A program made the translations under genes and the position numbers. The notes beneath the pieces were generated by a model, which saw only the letters and a program-made list of their open reading frames with translations, was not told the origin of the DNA and did no database searches. Positions 9,455 through 18,449 of a DNA stretch of 64,000 nucleotides are shown here, piece after piece (position 1 is the stretch's first letter; every line of letters begins with the position of its first letter). The stretch comes from Flagellimonas lutaonensis (GTDB lineage: Bacteria > Bacteroidota > Bacteroidia > Flavobacteriales > Flavobacteriaceae): NCBI RefSeq assembly GCF_000963865.1, contig NZ_CP011071.1:1244501-1308500 (forward strand), written 5' to 3'.

Positions 9455-9478
9455 AATAGATTCCCGCCTATGCGGGAA
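9433..9478. repeat. Pair of short hairpin repeats at the nuclease 3' end
   Basis: Two perfect hairpins lie side by side. CCCCTCC-AAA-GGAGGGG at 9433-9449 lies inside the coding end of the nuclease. TTCCCGC-CTAT-GCGGGAA at 9461-9478 follows the stop codon. Both look like the small dispersed palindromes common between bacterial genes; neither has a T-run, so they are not classical terminators. Confidence 0.65.
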
Positions 9479-9489
9479 TGACAATGGGT

Positions 9490-9927
9490 TTAATCAAACC
9501 ACTGCCCCCAAGGGATACGGCTGAGAATCAACAACAACCCCAATCCGTAGAATATGGCAATGCTCTTGAACTTCTTGTCGCCCTCCATAAACTTCTTATG
9601 GCGCGACCAGCCGATGGTAATCAATACAATGGCAATGATGTTTGTCAAGGGATGTTCCAAGGCCAGTAGCCTGGCCGGGGCATTCAGCCCTCCCATACCC
9701 AATGTCTGGATGGCCTTGAGCCCATTGGCAGACACAAAGTACAATACGAGGCCAATCAGTAGCTGTATATGGCTTAGAATGAGTGCAAAGAGACTGATTC
9801 GAAGGTCTTTGTGCATGGTAAACATACGTTTACCGATCCATCCTGCAAAAGCATTGACAACGGCAATGACCAACATGGCCAATACGATATAGGCAAAATA
9901 GGAATGTAGGTTCTGTAGGATTTCCAT
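9490..9927 (-). CDS. Small four-helix inner-membrane protein
   Basis: A 145-residue protein with four predicted membrane helices: YIVLAMLVIAVVNAF, ALILSHIQLLIGLVLYFV, NIIAIVLITIGW and IFYGLGLLLIL. I start it at MEILQNLHSYF because the preceding 18 in-frame residues are not membrane-like and run into the terminator hairpin of the upstream gene. It resembles flavobacterial small membrane proteins annotated only as hypothetical. No catalytic motif is visible, though two His (HSYF, SHIQLL) lie near or in helices. It stands after the Oar-like receptor terminator, so it probably has its own promoter. Confidence 0.75.
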   Translation of the reverse strand: MEILQNLHSYFAYIVLAMLVIAVVNAFAGWIGKRMFTMHKDLRISLFALILSHIQLLIGLVLYFVSANGLKAIQTLGMGGLNAPARLLALEHPLTNIIAIVLITIGWSRHKKFMEGDKKFKSIAIFYGLGLLLILSRIPWGQWFD

Positions 9928-9966
9928 ATCTGAATTTTGAAGTCTAAAAGTAATGATTTTAACAAT

Positions 9967-9994
9967 AAAAAAGCCCCGCAAATTGCGGGGCTTT
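9967..9994 (-). terminator. Rho-independent terminator of the Oar-like receptor gene
   Basis: The inverted repeat AAGCCCCGCAA / TTGCGGGGCTT (9971-9993) lies 25 bases after the receptor stop. Read on the minus strand it is followed by a T-rich tail (TTTTTTATTG). Confidence 0.85.
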
Positions 9995-10018
9995 CTATCT
10001 AAGCATTATAATAACGTC

Positions 10019-13000
10019 TTAGTTAAAGATGTAGCGAACACCCAATTGTGCCTGCCACCTAGATGACTGGATTCCGAAATCATCCAATTCTTCAAAGTTA
10101 GGCGTACCATCATCGTTCATAACCCCTTGGTTGATTGCAAATACAGGCGTATCACCTGTAGAAACTGTTGTCAATGGGCTTACCTCGCTTCTGATAAATT
10201 TCAGTTTGCCCCAATCTTTGTTCAAGAAATTGGTGAAATTGAAAATATCAGCAGATAGTTGCAAGGTATGCTTCTTATTGCCCCAATTGATTGAGAAGTC
10301 TTGAAGCAATTTGAGGTCAACGATGTGGCTCCAAGGGCCTCGAACCGCATTTCGCTCTGCATATTTGCCCCTGTTCTCCCGTAGGTAGTCAATGCTGTTG
10401 ATGAAAGTATCCAACTGTTGCCATTGGGCCGCTTGCTCTGCTTCGGTACCTGCAAACTGTATTTCACTGGCATTTCTGGGTATATAAATCAACGCGTTAT
10501 CCCTTGAATCGTCGTTCAACAGGTCGCGCCCTTCGTTGTAGCTAAAGCTATAAGGAGAACCTTGGAAACCAGAATAAAGCAAGCCTACAGTAGTCTTGAC
10601 ATTGTCGTTCCAACTAATCTGATATGAGGCATCGGCCACAATACGGTTGCCCAAAGCAAAATCTGAACGGGTAACAGGCAGGTTGGGTGAGTTTTTGCCG
10701 TTCACCGTCAAAATATTTCGCCATTGTGAGCTATTCTGTGAAGAGGTCCCATCGAAAATCTTGTTAGACTCACCGTAGGTATAGGAAATGGAACCGGCAA
10801 AACCATTTTCAAAAGGCTTGCGAAGCGTAAAAGTAAGGTTCGTAGCATTACCACCACCTGTGTTCGAAGCCAAAATAATTCTCCCATACGTTGGGTCTAT
10901 TTCGTCTCTTCTATCGTAGAATGGCCTATTATCGGCACCTTGGTAAAAACCAACGGGGCCCTTAAGGTTCAAATTCTCATAATAGATATCGGTGATGACA
11001 TCTGTATACAAGAAGTCAGCTGAAGCAATCAATCCCCACCATGGCAATTTTTGGTCGATGGCAATGTTATACTTCATCACCTGGGGCAACTTGAAATCTT
11101 CAGCTATAAGGTCGATGTTTCCTCCCAAACCACCTGAACCAGGGGCAGGATCTTCAAATTGGTTTTCTACATTGGGCTCAAATGGCTGTCCGAATTCAAA
11201 CATAAATCCACCGGTTACACCGTTGTTGTTATAGGTGCCTCCGGGCCATACCAAGGGCAATCTGGATGTAAACACACCGAGACCACCACGAATTTGTGTG
11301 GTTCGCTCACCATTGACATCCCAGTTGAAACCAAGTCTTGGTGCAAACATGGCAGTACCGACACCTTGGCCTACCCTAGCACCTTGAAGGTCTTTACCGG
11401 CGGCTTCAAGCAAGGCAACCGTCCTGGTATTGAAATCTTCGTTCACCGTACCGTCTTTCCAGCTAGGAATATCGATACGTGCACCGATGCTCACTTTAAA
11501 ATCATCGGTTACCTGAACATCATCCTGTACATAAAAACCTGCCTGAAAAGTCTTGAAGTCAGCTGAACCTGACGATTCATCGCCCACAGCGCCATTGCCA
11601 ACCAACGAATAGCCATGCTGGTACACATCGGCATCTTGACCGGTCAAAAACTGGTTGAGACCGCTAGAGATCAACACACCATTGTCGTCGAATTGGTCTT
11701 CGAATGTGTAGTCTCCGTAGTTGAAAGCAAAAAACAGGTTCTTAATCGTTGCGAATTCTAGGTTGGCACCCAAGGTAACCGTATGGCGGCCAGCATAGAT
11801 TTCAAAGTTGTCAGTGATGGTCAAATAATCTGTGTTCAACAAGTTGGCTGTTGAGAAGGGTTCAGACCCAAACGAAATGGTTCCGTCGCCATCTTGGATG
11901 TCTACCGTAGGAAAGGGATCGCCGAATGGATCACGGTCATCCCTAACGGCAGTATAGCCCACTACCAAATTATTGCTGAACTTGTTGCCAAACCTTGAGT
12001 TCAATTCAAGTGCAGTCGAATTAGTGTTCGACTTAAAGAATTCAGAACCATTGATAAAGCCTATATTTCGATTGCCCGAATTACGTGCTTCCAGGTTTTC
12101 TGCTCCCACATAGCTATGGCGCAACGAAAGGTTGTTGTTCTCATTGATGTTCCAATCTATCTTGGCCACCAAAGTGTTGCTTTCCAACGTTCGGGTGTTG
12201 TTGTTAAAAATACCTGGATTGTACCCATAGGTACTCTGTAGGAAGTTGCTCAAGTTTTCTAGATCGGCCTGTGATGACCTCCCTGTATAGTTGCTAAAGT
12301 TGAAAGGTTGGGGAATCTCGGTCTCCGCTCTTTCGTAGTTGATGAAGAAGAACAGCTTGTCTTTGATTATTGGACCTCCTAAACGAACACCGTAGGTGTT
12401 TGCTGAGAAGTCTGCAAGCTTTTCCCTTTCTTCACCATCGCCCACCAAATCGGGTGGTGTTTTACCGGCCAGACCTTCATTACGTGTAAAGTAGTAGGCC
12501 GATCCCTCAAATTCGTTTGAACCCGATCGGGTGATGGCATTTATCGATCCTCCTGAAAAACCTGATTGTCTTACATCAAAAGGTGCAATGTTGATTTGGA
12601 ATGTTTCAATGGCGTCCACTGAAAGAGGGTTGACCCCTGTCTGGCCTCCGTTGGTGCCTGAACCAGCCAAGCCAAATACATCGTTGTTAACGGCACCATC
12701 AATATAGATGGCATTGTAGCGATTGTTCTGTCCTGCCAATGAAATGGAGAACCCATCATCCCCTTCAGACAATTGTGCCTGGGGTGTCAATCGCACAAAA
12801 TCTGCCAACGACCTAGAGGCCGCCGGAGTGGTCGCCACTTGGCGTTGTGAAATGTTGGTCTCGGTACCTGTCTTGTTGGCACCGAAGACGCCATCGCCCA
12901 CAGCGGTCACAACCACTTCGTCAAGTGCTGTTGCCGATTCAGCCAATTGAGAGTTGATAGTGGTGGTCTGACCTAAGTTGAGATAGACCCCTTCTTTTAC

Positions 13001-13264
13001 ATCATCGTTGAAACCAACGTACGAAATCGTAATCTTGTAAGGGCCGCCAGTACGCATACCAGAAATTCGGTAAAAACCATCAAAGTCGGTGGCAGCGCCA
13101 TAGACCGTTCCAGAGGGTACGTGTACCGCAACAACACTGGCGCCAGGTAGCGGTTCGCCATTGTTGTCCGTGATCTTACCACCGATTGAAGAAGTGGTGA
13201 CCCCCTGCGAAAATACCGTTGCAGACACCAAAAGCGCCGCAAAAACCAAGTAGAGTTTTTTCAT
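10019..13264 (-). CDS. Oar-like TonB-dependent outer-membrane receptor
   Basis: A 1081-residue Oar-type receptor. After the signal peptide (MKKLYLVFAALLVSATVFSQ) comes a carboxypeptidase-regulatory-like domain (GGKITDNNGEPLPGASVVAV), then a plug with NRYNAIYIDGAVNNDVFGLA and FDVRQSGFSGGSINAITRSG, and a long barrel ending VRYIFN. Oar proteins are among the most abundant Bacteroidota envelope proteins; their cargo is mostly unknown and some carry proteins or peptides. No lipoprotein partner is adjacent. It is monocistronic, with 165 bases upstream before pgi and a strong terminator downstream, consistent with high expression. Confidence 0.92.
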   Translation of the reverse strand: MKKLYLVFAALLVSATVFSQGVTTSSIGGKITDNNGEPLPGASVVAVHVPSGTVYGAATDFDGFYRISGMRTGGPYKITISYVGFNDDVKEGVYLNLGQTTTINSQLAESATALDEVVVTAVGDGVFGANKTGTETNISQRQVATTPAASRSLADFVRLTPQAQLSEGDDGFSISLAGQNNRYNAIYIDGAVNNDVFGLAGSGTNGGQTGVNPLSVDAIETFQINIAPFDVRQSGFSGGSINAITRSGSNEFEGSAYYFTRNEGLAGKTPPDLVGDGEEREKLADFSANTYGVRLGGPIIKDKLFFFINYERAETEIPQPFNFSNYTGRSSQADLENLSNFLQSTYGYNPGIFNNNTRTLESNTLVAKIDWNINENNNLSLRHSYVGAENLEARNSGNRNIGFINGSEFFKSNTNSTALELNSRFGNKFSNNLVVGYTAVRDDRDPFGDPFPTVDIQDGDGTISFGSEPFSTANLLNTDYLTITDNFEIYAGRHTVTLGANLEFATIKNLFFAFNYGDYTFEDQFDDNGVLISSGLNQFLTGQDADVYQHGYSLVGNGAVGDESSGSADFKTFQAGFYVQDDVQVTDDFKVSIGARIDIPSWKDGTVNEDFNTRTVALLEAAGKDLQGARVGQGVGTAMFAPRLGFNWDVNGERTTQIRGGLGVFTSRLPLVWPGGTYNNNGVTGGFMFEFGQPFEPNVENQFEDPAPGSGGLGGNIDLIAEDFKLPQVMKYNIAIDQKLPWWGLIASADFLYTDVITDIYYENLNLKGPVGFYQGADNRPFYDRRDEIDPTYGRIILASNTGGGNATNLTFTLRKPFENGFAGSISYTYGESNKIFDGTSSQNSSQWRNILTVNGKNSPNLPVTRSDFALGNRIVADASYQISWNDNVKTTVGLLYSGFQGSPYSFSYNEGRDLLNDDSRDNALIYIPRNASEIQFAGTEAEQAAQWQQLDTFINSIDYLRENRGKYAERNAVRGPWSHIVDLKLLQDFSINWGNKKHTLQLSADIFNFTNFLNKDWGKLKFIRSEVSPLTTVSTGDTPVFAINQGVMNDDGTPNFEELDDFGIQSSRWQAQLGVRYIFN

Positions 13265-13429
13265 TTGAAATAGTGTTTAATTCATTTAATTAGCGATGCA
13301 AAATTCTCTCTTTTTGCCTTTAGTAATGTTAAGGCAATGTTAAGAAAAAGTTGGGGATTTTTGGCCAAAAACCGACAAAAGAATGATTGCCAGCAAATTA
13401 ATTGTGCTTTGCCCTTTCCGGTGTTCGAA

Positions 13430-15067
13430 TCAGTCCTTAAAAAAACGTAAAAGCTGTTCGGTAGAAGCATCGTGGGGCCCTATTTGAGGGTTCTCAATAT
13501 CTTGAAGAATATTTTTGGCAAGTTGCTTTCCAAGTTCCACACCCCATTGGTCAAAACTGAAGATATTCCATATCACCCCTTGCACAAAAATTTTATGCTC
13601 GTACATCGCGATAAGGGCACCCAAGGTTTTCGGCGTCAGCTTTTTAATAAGTATCGTGTTGGTGGGCTTGTTACCCTCAAATACTTTGAATGGCAGTAAA
13701 AAATCTATTTCTTCATTGTTATAGTCTTGATTTTCAAGTTCTTGCCTAACCTCTTCTGGGATCTTGCCGTTCATCAAAGCCTCTGTCTGGGCGAAAAAAT
13801 TGGCCATCAACTTATTATGATGGTCCGTATCGCCATGCAATGATTCCTTAAAGCCAATAAAATCACTGGGAATCAATTTGGTGCCCTGGTGGATCAACTG
13901 AAAAAAAGCATGTTGTGAATTTGTGCCGGGCTCTCCCCATATAATTGTGCCGGTCTGGTAGCCGACCTGTTCGCCCGAGCGATCAACACTTTTGCCATTG
14001 CTCTCCATAATGCCCTGCTGCAAATAGGCTGAAAAACGGTGGAGATATTGACTGTAGGGGATGATGGCCTCGGTCTCGGCTCCGTAGAAATTGTTGTACC
14101 ATACGCTCAAAAGCGCCAATATAACCGGTATATTTTCGCTGAAGTCTGTTTCCTTAAAATGGTTGTCCATTTCACGGGCCCCTTCAAGAAGCTGGGTAAA
14201 ATTATCATAGCCGACAGACAATGCTATTGAAAGGCCCACCGCACTCCAAAGCGAGAAACGGCCACCGACCCAATCCCACATCGGGAATACATTTTCATCG
14301 GCAATGCCAAACTCCTTTATTTTCTCAAGATTGGTCGAAACGGCCACAAAATGGTGTGCCACATCTTCTGGGGAGGCATACTGTAAAAACCATCTTTTAA
14401 TGGTCAGGGCATTACTCAGGGTCTCTTGGGTGGTAAAACTTTTCGATACCACCACAAAAAGAGTGGTCTCTGGATCAATGTGCTTTAACACTTCATGGAC
14501 GTGGTCACCATCGACATTGCTCACAAAATGCACCCTTAAGTGGTTCTTGTAATATTCAAGCGCCTCGGTGACCATTACGGGCCCCAAGTCAGAACCGCCA
14601 ATACCGATATTGACCACATCGGTAAAGGGTTTGCCCGTAAACCCTTTCTTTTTTCCAGCGATGATCTCTTCTGAGAACGTTTTTATGTGCTCGCCGACCT
14701 GGTGTACCTCTGGCACCACATTTTCTCCATCGACCTTTACCACTTCATCTTTTGCTGCACGCAGCGCGGTGTGCAAAACGGCCCGCCCTTCGGTTTCATT
14801 GATCACATCACCACCAAAATAGCTGGCCATGCTTTCTTTTAACCTGACCTCGTCGGCTAATTGCAGCAGCAAATCGATGGTTTCGGATGTAATTCTGTTC
14901 TTGGAATAGTCGACAACGAAGTCTCTCCACTGGATATGGAATTTTCTCGCCCTATCGGGGTCCGATTCAAAGAGTTGCCGTAAATGTAGTTTTTCTGATT
15001 CTTTTTGGTGTGCCGCCAGAGCCATCCAGGCCTTAGTCGCTGTAGGATTGATTTTGGGAAGTGTCAT
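13430..15067 (-). CDS. pgi: Glucose-6-phosphate isomerase
   Basis: A 545-residue phosphoglucose isomerase of usual length. Sugar-phosphate motifs are present: [17 protein letters not shown], the [10 protein letters not shown] phosphate-binding Ser/Thr loop, SVGLSIAL, the [20 protein letters not shown] block with catalytic His, and [13 protein letters not shown] with the conserved Gln/Lys near the C-terminus. It interconverts glucose-6-P and fructose-6-P in the cytoplasm. The start lies 35 bases inside the end of the upstream M23 peptidase gene, so the pair is co-transcribed and probably coupled, although the two functions are unrelated. Confidence 0.97.
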   Translation of the reverse strand: MTLPKINPTATKAWMALAAHQKESEKLHLRQLFESDPDRARKFHIQWRDFVVDYSKNRITSETIDLLLQLADEVRLKESMASYFGGDVINETEGRAVLHTALRAAKDEVVKVDGENVVPEVHQVGEHIKTFSEEIIAGKKKGFTGKPFTDVVNIGIGGSDLGPVMVTEALEYYKNHLRVHFVSNVDGDHVHEVLKHIDPETTLFVVVSKSFTTQETLSNALTIKRWFLQYASPEDVAHHFVAVSTNLEKIKEFGIADENVFPMWDWVGGRFSLWSAVGLSIALSVGYDNFTQLLEGAREMDNHFKETDFSENIPVILALLSVWYNNFYGAETEAIIPYSQYLHRFSAYLQQGIMESNGKSVDRSGEQVGYQTGTIIWGEPGTNSQHAFFQLIHQGTKLIPSDFIGFKESLHGDTDHHNKLMANFFAQTEALMNGKIPEEVRQELENQDYNNEEIDFLLPFKVFEGNKPTNTILIKKLTPKTLGALIAMYEHKIFVQGVIWNIFSFDQWGVELGKQLAKNILQDIENPQIGPHDASTEQLLRFFKD

Positions 15068-16349
15068 CGTATTGGTTGAAGGTTAGCATGTCTTTCTCAT
15101 TCTCATAATCGGATGGTTGCATGAACTCAATACAATCCAATTGAAACCTAAGCGGTTTTATATGTTCGAAATAGGCACTTTTCAATGAATCGGCGATGGG
15201 GTCAGCCGAAGGAAGCTTTTCTCGCAGGGGGTCTACCTGTCTACCGTTCTTCCAGAAGCGGTAGCAAACGTGTGGGCCCGAGGTGTTACCGGTCATGCCT
15301 ACCCAACCGATAACATCGCCCTGTCGAACAAAATCGCCCTTTTTCACCTTTTGCTTGCGCATGTGCAGGTACTGGGTACTGTAGGTGCCGTTATGGCGAA
15401 TTTTTACGTAACGACCATTACCACCCCGACGGGTCGATTCGGTAACCGTGCCATCTGCCGTAGCGATAATGGGCGTGCCAATGGGCGCCGCGTAATCAGT
15501 GCCCTTATGTGGCCGCACCCTATTGCCGTAATAGGCAATACGACGCTTTAAATTGTACCCTGAAGAAAGTCTATAGCCAAACTTGATCGGGGCCCTTAAA
15601 AAGGTGCTCCTTAAATTATTGGCATCTTGGTCGTAGTAGTCAAGTATGTTTTTTGTTGAATCTATAACATAGGGAAAGGCATAAACGGGTGTTCCCTTAT
15701 GTTCGAAATAGGCAGCTTTTATAGCCCCACTGCCCGCATAGATGGTATCGTTGATATATTTTTCATCGTAGACGATCTTGAACTTATCGCCCTTTTCCAA
15801 TCTAAAAAAGTCGATGGTCCAAGCGTAGATTTCCGACAGGTTGATGGTCACCGCATAATCGACCCCCAAGCTATCCAATGTTTGTGAGAGACTGCTGTTG
15901 ATGACACCTGCCACCTCACGCTCGACCAGCTGTACCTCTTTCTTGCTCTTGTACACCAAGGCACTGTCCCTTAAATCTACCACCGTATAATTGACCTTAT
16001 CGTTTTGATAGATAAAAATCTGGGCCTTTTCGAGCGAATCTTTTGATTTGAGGATTACATAGGGTTTGCCAACTCGGATTTTTCTAACATCGAAGGTATC
16101 CCTGAATTTTTCGGAAACGGCCGCAATTTTTGGGTAGTCAACATGGTTCTTGAGCATCAGCTCGCCAAAACTGTCGCCATAGCGGATGGTGTCGTTCACC
16201 ACCTTAAACTCCTCCAGATTGAAGCCAAAATATTTTTCGACCGGTTTTTCTACCTCAATTTGGGCAATCTCGGTGATGATTGGCTTTTCCTCTTCTTTGC
16301 ATGAAACAATTACCACCAATGCCAAAAGTACGCCCCAGTATTTCTGCAT
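15033..16349 (-). CDS. M23-family peptidoglycan endopeptidase lipoprotein
   Basis: A 438-residue periplasmic lipoprotein (LALVVIVSC lipobox, Cys17). The N-terminal 250 residues form an OapA/LysM-like substrate-positioning part. The C-terminal LytM domain has the zinc ligands [13 protein letters not shown] (HxxxD) and GPHVCYRFW (HxC variant of the usual HxH), plus the YLHM motif of the active site. It is expected to cleave peptidoglycan cross-links during growth. The second metal motif reads H-V-C-Y, so the usual second His must be checked against relatives. It lies 3 bases after the dioxygenase-like gene and overlaps pgi, in a minus-strand operon. Confidence 0.87.
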   Translation of the reverse strand: MQKYWGVLLALVVIVSCKEEEKPIITEIAQIEVEKPVEKYFGFNLEEFKVVNDTIRYGDSFGELMLKNHVDYPKIAAVSEKFRDTFDVRKIRVGKPYVILKSKDSLEKAQIFIYQNDKVNYTVVDLRDSALVYKSKKEVQLVEREVAGVINSSLSQTLDSLGVDYAVTINLSEIYAWTIDFFRLEKGDKFKIVYDEKYINDTIYAGSGAIKAAYFEHKGTPVYAFPYVIDSTKNILDYYDQDANNLRSTFLRAPIKFGYRLSSGYNLKRRIAYYGNRVRPHKGTDYAAPIGTPIIATADGTVTESTRRGGNGRYVKIRHNGTYSTQYLHMRKQKVKKGDFVRQGDVIGWVGMTGNTSGPHVCYRFWKNGRQVDPLREKLPSADPIADSLKSAYFEHIKPLRFQLDCIEFMQPSDYENEKDMLTFNQYDDTSQNQSYSD

Positions 16350-16352
16350 TTC

Positions 16353-17318
16353 TTATTTTTTGTTGTCGGGGTTGAACATATGGTCAACCCACTGTTTGCC
16401 CCAATTTGCAAGCTCTTCCTCTGAGTACAAAGTTGGGAAAAAAATTATTCTTTGAAAACTGGGTGGCAAAAACTCTTTCCAGTTGGTGCCGCCCGTGGCC
16501 TCTATTGCCGCGTTTTCTTTTTTCAAATAACGATAGGCCGACCCCATGTGCATCAAGGGCCAATTGACATTGGCGTTGATATCCAATCGCTTCAAAGCCT
16601 CTATCAATTCAGGGTTTTCCCTGACTTTTTTGGGCAGTTGAAGGTATTTATGGTATATCGTATTGCCTTTTACCTGTTTGGCTATACGTATCAACCTAGG
16701 AGTATAACGATATTCGAACTGTTTTAGTGTTAGGGTCTTCTCACCTGTTTTTAAGTCTGTTGCACCCTTTTTCCAATAGATATGCCCATAGAGCTCTTCT
16801 ATGGTGTTCTGCTCTGAAAAATGTCCCCGTTCGGTATGGTGCACCAAATTTTCCAACGGGGTGGCATATATCTCGATCATTCGGTATTGCACCGATTGAA
16901 ACCCGCTTGCTGGAAGCAACGCCATTCTGTAGCGCAAGAACTGTTCGCGCTGCATGCCGTTGATCATAATGCTGAACGATGAGGTGAGTGCCTTGAAATA
17001 GTTGTTGATCCGGTCTGTCTTTTCGAGAAAGACCTCCAATGCTTGCGATTTGTCATCTACCAATTGCTTCTGCTCATGCAAGATGAGCTTGAAATAAAGC
17101 TCGGTGATCTGGTGGTACATGATAAAAATCTCCTCATCGGGAAAGTAGGTTCGGGGCACTTGAAGGCTCAAAAGGGTGTCGAGGTGGATATAGTCCCAAT
17201 AGGTGAGATAACGTTGGTACAACAACCCGTCTAAATAAGAGCTCAGGTCTTGGCCCGAGTCTCTATACTTCTCTTCAAGCTTGTTGATTTGCGACTCAAT
17301 TCGCTTATCTCTCTTCAT
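16353..17318 (-). CDS. kynA: Tryptophan 2,3-dioxygenase family protein
   Basis: A 321-residue, largely helical heme dioxygenase of the TDO family. The distal motif YHQITELYFKLILHEQ matches the conserved SHQ-Y-LWFK-L helix. Near the C-terminus WPLMHM supplies the candidate proximal heme His, followed by the ATGGTNWKEFLPP loop that parallels the GTGGS-YL block of known enzymes. It would convert L-tryptophan to N-formylkynurenine, the first step of the kynurenine route. A 3-hydroxyanthranilate dioxygenase gene lies 36 kb away. It is followed 3 bases later by the M23 gene and preceded 10 bases upstream by the DUF3108 gene. Confidence 0.85.
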   Translation of the reverse strand: MKRDKRIESQINKLEEKYRDSGQDLSSYLDGLLYQRYLTYWDYIHLDTLLSLQVPRTYFPDEEIFIMYHQITELYFKLILHEQKQLVDDKSQALEVFLEKTDRINNYFKALTSSFSIMINGMQREQFLRYRMALLPASGFQSVQYRMIEIYATPLENLVHHTERGHFSEQNTIEELYGHIYWKKGATDLKTGEKTLTLKQFEYRYTPRLIRIAKQVKGNTIYHKYLQLPKKVRENPELIEALKRLDINANVNWPLMHMGSAYRYLKKENAAIEATGGTNWKEFLPPSFQRIIFFPTLYSEEELANWGKQWVDHMFNPDNKK

Positions 17319-17328
17319 CAGTGGTTGT

Positions 17329-18114
17329 TCAATCCATAATTATTTTGAACTGATTTTTAAGGCCATTGTAACCGTCTAAATCGGCCTTGATAGACCCAAC
17401 GGCCAAATCGGCCTTGATACGCACCGGAATTTTGTTAAGATCGTTGGACACCCACAAGGTAAGACTCTCTTGCTCGCGAAATACTCTTCCTGATTGTACG
17501 TAGGGCCTAAATTTAAGACATTCTACCTTACCAAACTTGGTTCTTATGGTGTCAATGCCCAGAAATTTGAGCTTGAATTTATAAACCCCATCGTCATCGA
17601 ACAGCATGTCCATGCCAATACTCTCACCCACAACAAGGTCGTCTGCATCGTACCTGTCCCTCAAATAATAGGCTGCAGAAACTAGATCTTGCACTTGGTC
17701 GTGGATGGTAAAATCATACTGCTTGTTGTTCTTATTGTCTTTTAAGAGCGCTTTGTTCTTTGTGTAATCAAAGTCTATTTCGATGTCTTTTGTATACCCT
17801 CCTTCATCAATTTTTCTGATGAACCGGTAGGGTTTGCCATCATCCTGGCCAAAATAACTTTCATAGGTGTCGTCAACCTTGAAAAAGATACTTGCAAAAC
17901 CAGTGGTCTTGCCCCGGCCCACAACATGGTAGACCGGTTTTCCTTTTATGGTGTCGGTTTTAAGGTGCAGGGTGGCATAACTGGCGTTCAAGATGCCATA
18001 ATGTATCCTGAACTTCAACCATTCGCCTGCTTTAAATGCCCTGGGTGTCTGTGCAGACAACCCCATGACAAATAGCAATAATATTATAGGGACAATTTTC
18101 TTCATGATGTTCAT
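17329..18114 (-). CDS. DUF3108 secreted protein
   Basis: About 261 residues with a clear signal peptide (MKKIVPIILLLFVMGLSAQ). I begin at MNIMKKIV; a start three codons later is equally good, and the longer in-frame extension upstream is not signal-like. The mature part is a beta-rich DUF3108 domain, with FKAGEWLKFRIHYGI at its start and ESLTLWVSNDLNKIPVRI in the C-terminal half. DUF3108 proteins are periplasmic or outer-membrane-associated with no proven biochemical role. First gene of the operon leading to the TDO, M23 and pgi genes. Confidence 0.83.
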   Translation of the reverse strand: MNIMKKIVPIILLLFVMGLSAQTPRAFKAGEWLKFRIHYGILNASYATLHLKTDTIKGKPVYHVVGRGKTTGFASIFFKVDDTYESYFGQDDGKPYRFIRKIDEGGYTKDIEIDFDYTKNKALLKDNKNNKQYDFTIHDQVQDLVSAAYYLRDRYDADDLVVGESIGMDMLFDDDGVYKFKLKFLGIDTIRTKFGKVECLKFRPYVQSGRVFREQESLTLWVSNDLNKIPVRIKADLAVGSIKADLDGYNGLKNQFKIIMD

Positions 18115-18202
18115 TACACCGCCAAAAGTACTAATACGATACATTTAGAAGCATGTTTTACATTACTTTAAACAAAAGTTATTCCAAATTAGTATACGCA
18201 AA

Positions 18203-18249
18203 AAAAGCCCCGACTGAGTGTCGGGGCTTTTTCTAAATAACCAACCAAA
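18203..18249. terminator. Strong bidirectional hairpin plus CTAAATAACCAACCAAA module
   Basis: AAAAGCCCCGAC (18203-18214) pairs perfectly with GTCGGGGCTTTT (18220-18231), with T- or A-runs on both sides so it could stop either strand. It lies about 220 bases past the patatin gene stop. Directly to its right is CTAAATAACCAACCAAA (18233-18249), a 17-base string also found next to the hairpin at 47551-47585. The rest of the 18115-18449 gap holds no gene except a seven-residue frame at 18259-18282 (MKNQYLK). Confidence 0.7.
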
Positions 18250-18449
18250 CTTTAAATTATGAAAAACCAATACTTAAAGTAATAAAGGAACCACCCTTTA
18301 TCACTGTAAAGATAAGTTGAAGTTTTTTCTGAAAACAGTTTTTAACGGACTTTAACTATATGCCGTACTTATTGGGGATCGCTTAATAATTTGTTCTGAA
18401 AAAATTAAGAAAAATGGGGGGGTTATGGTTTGGTGCAGACAGGCACTTA

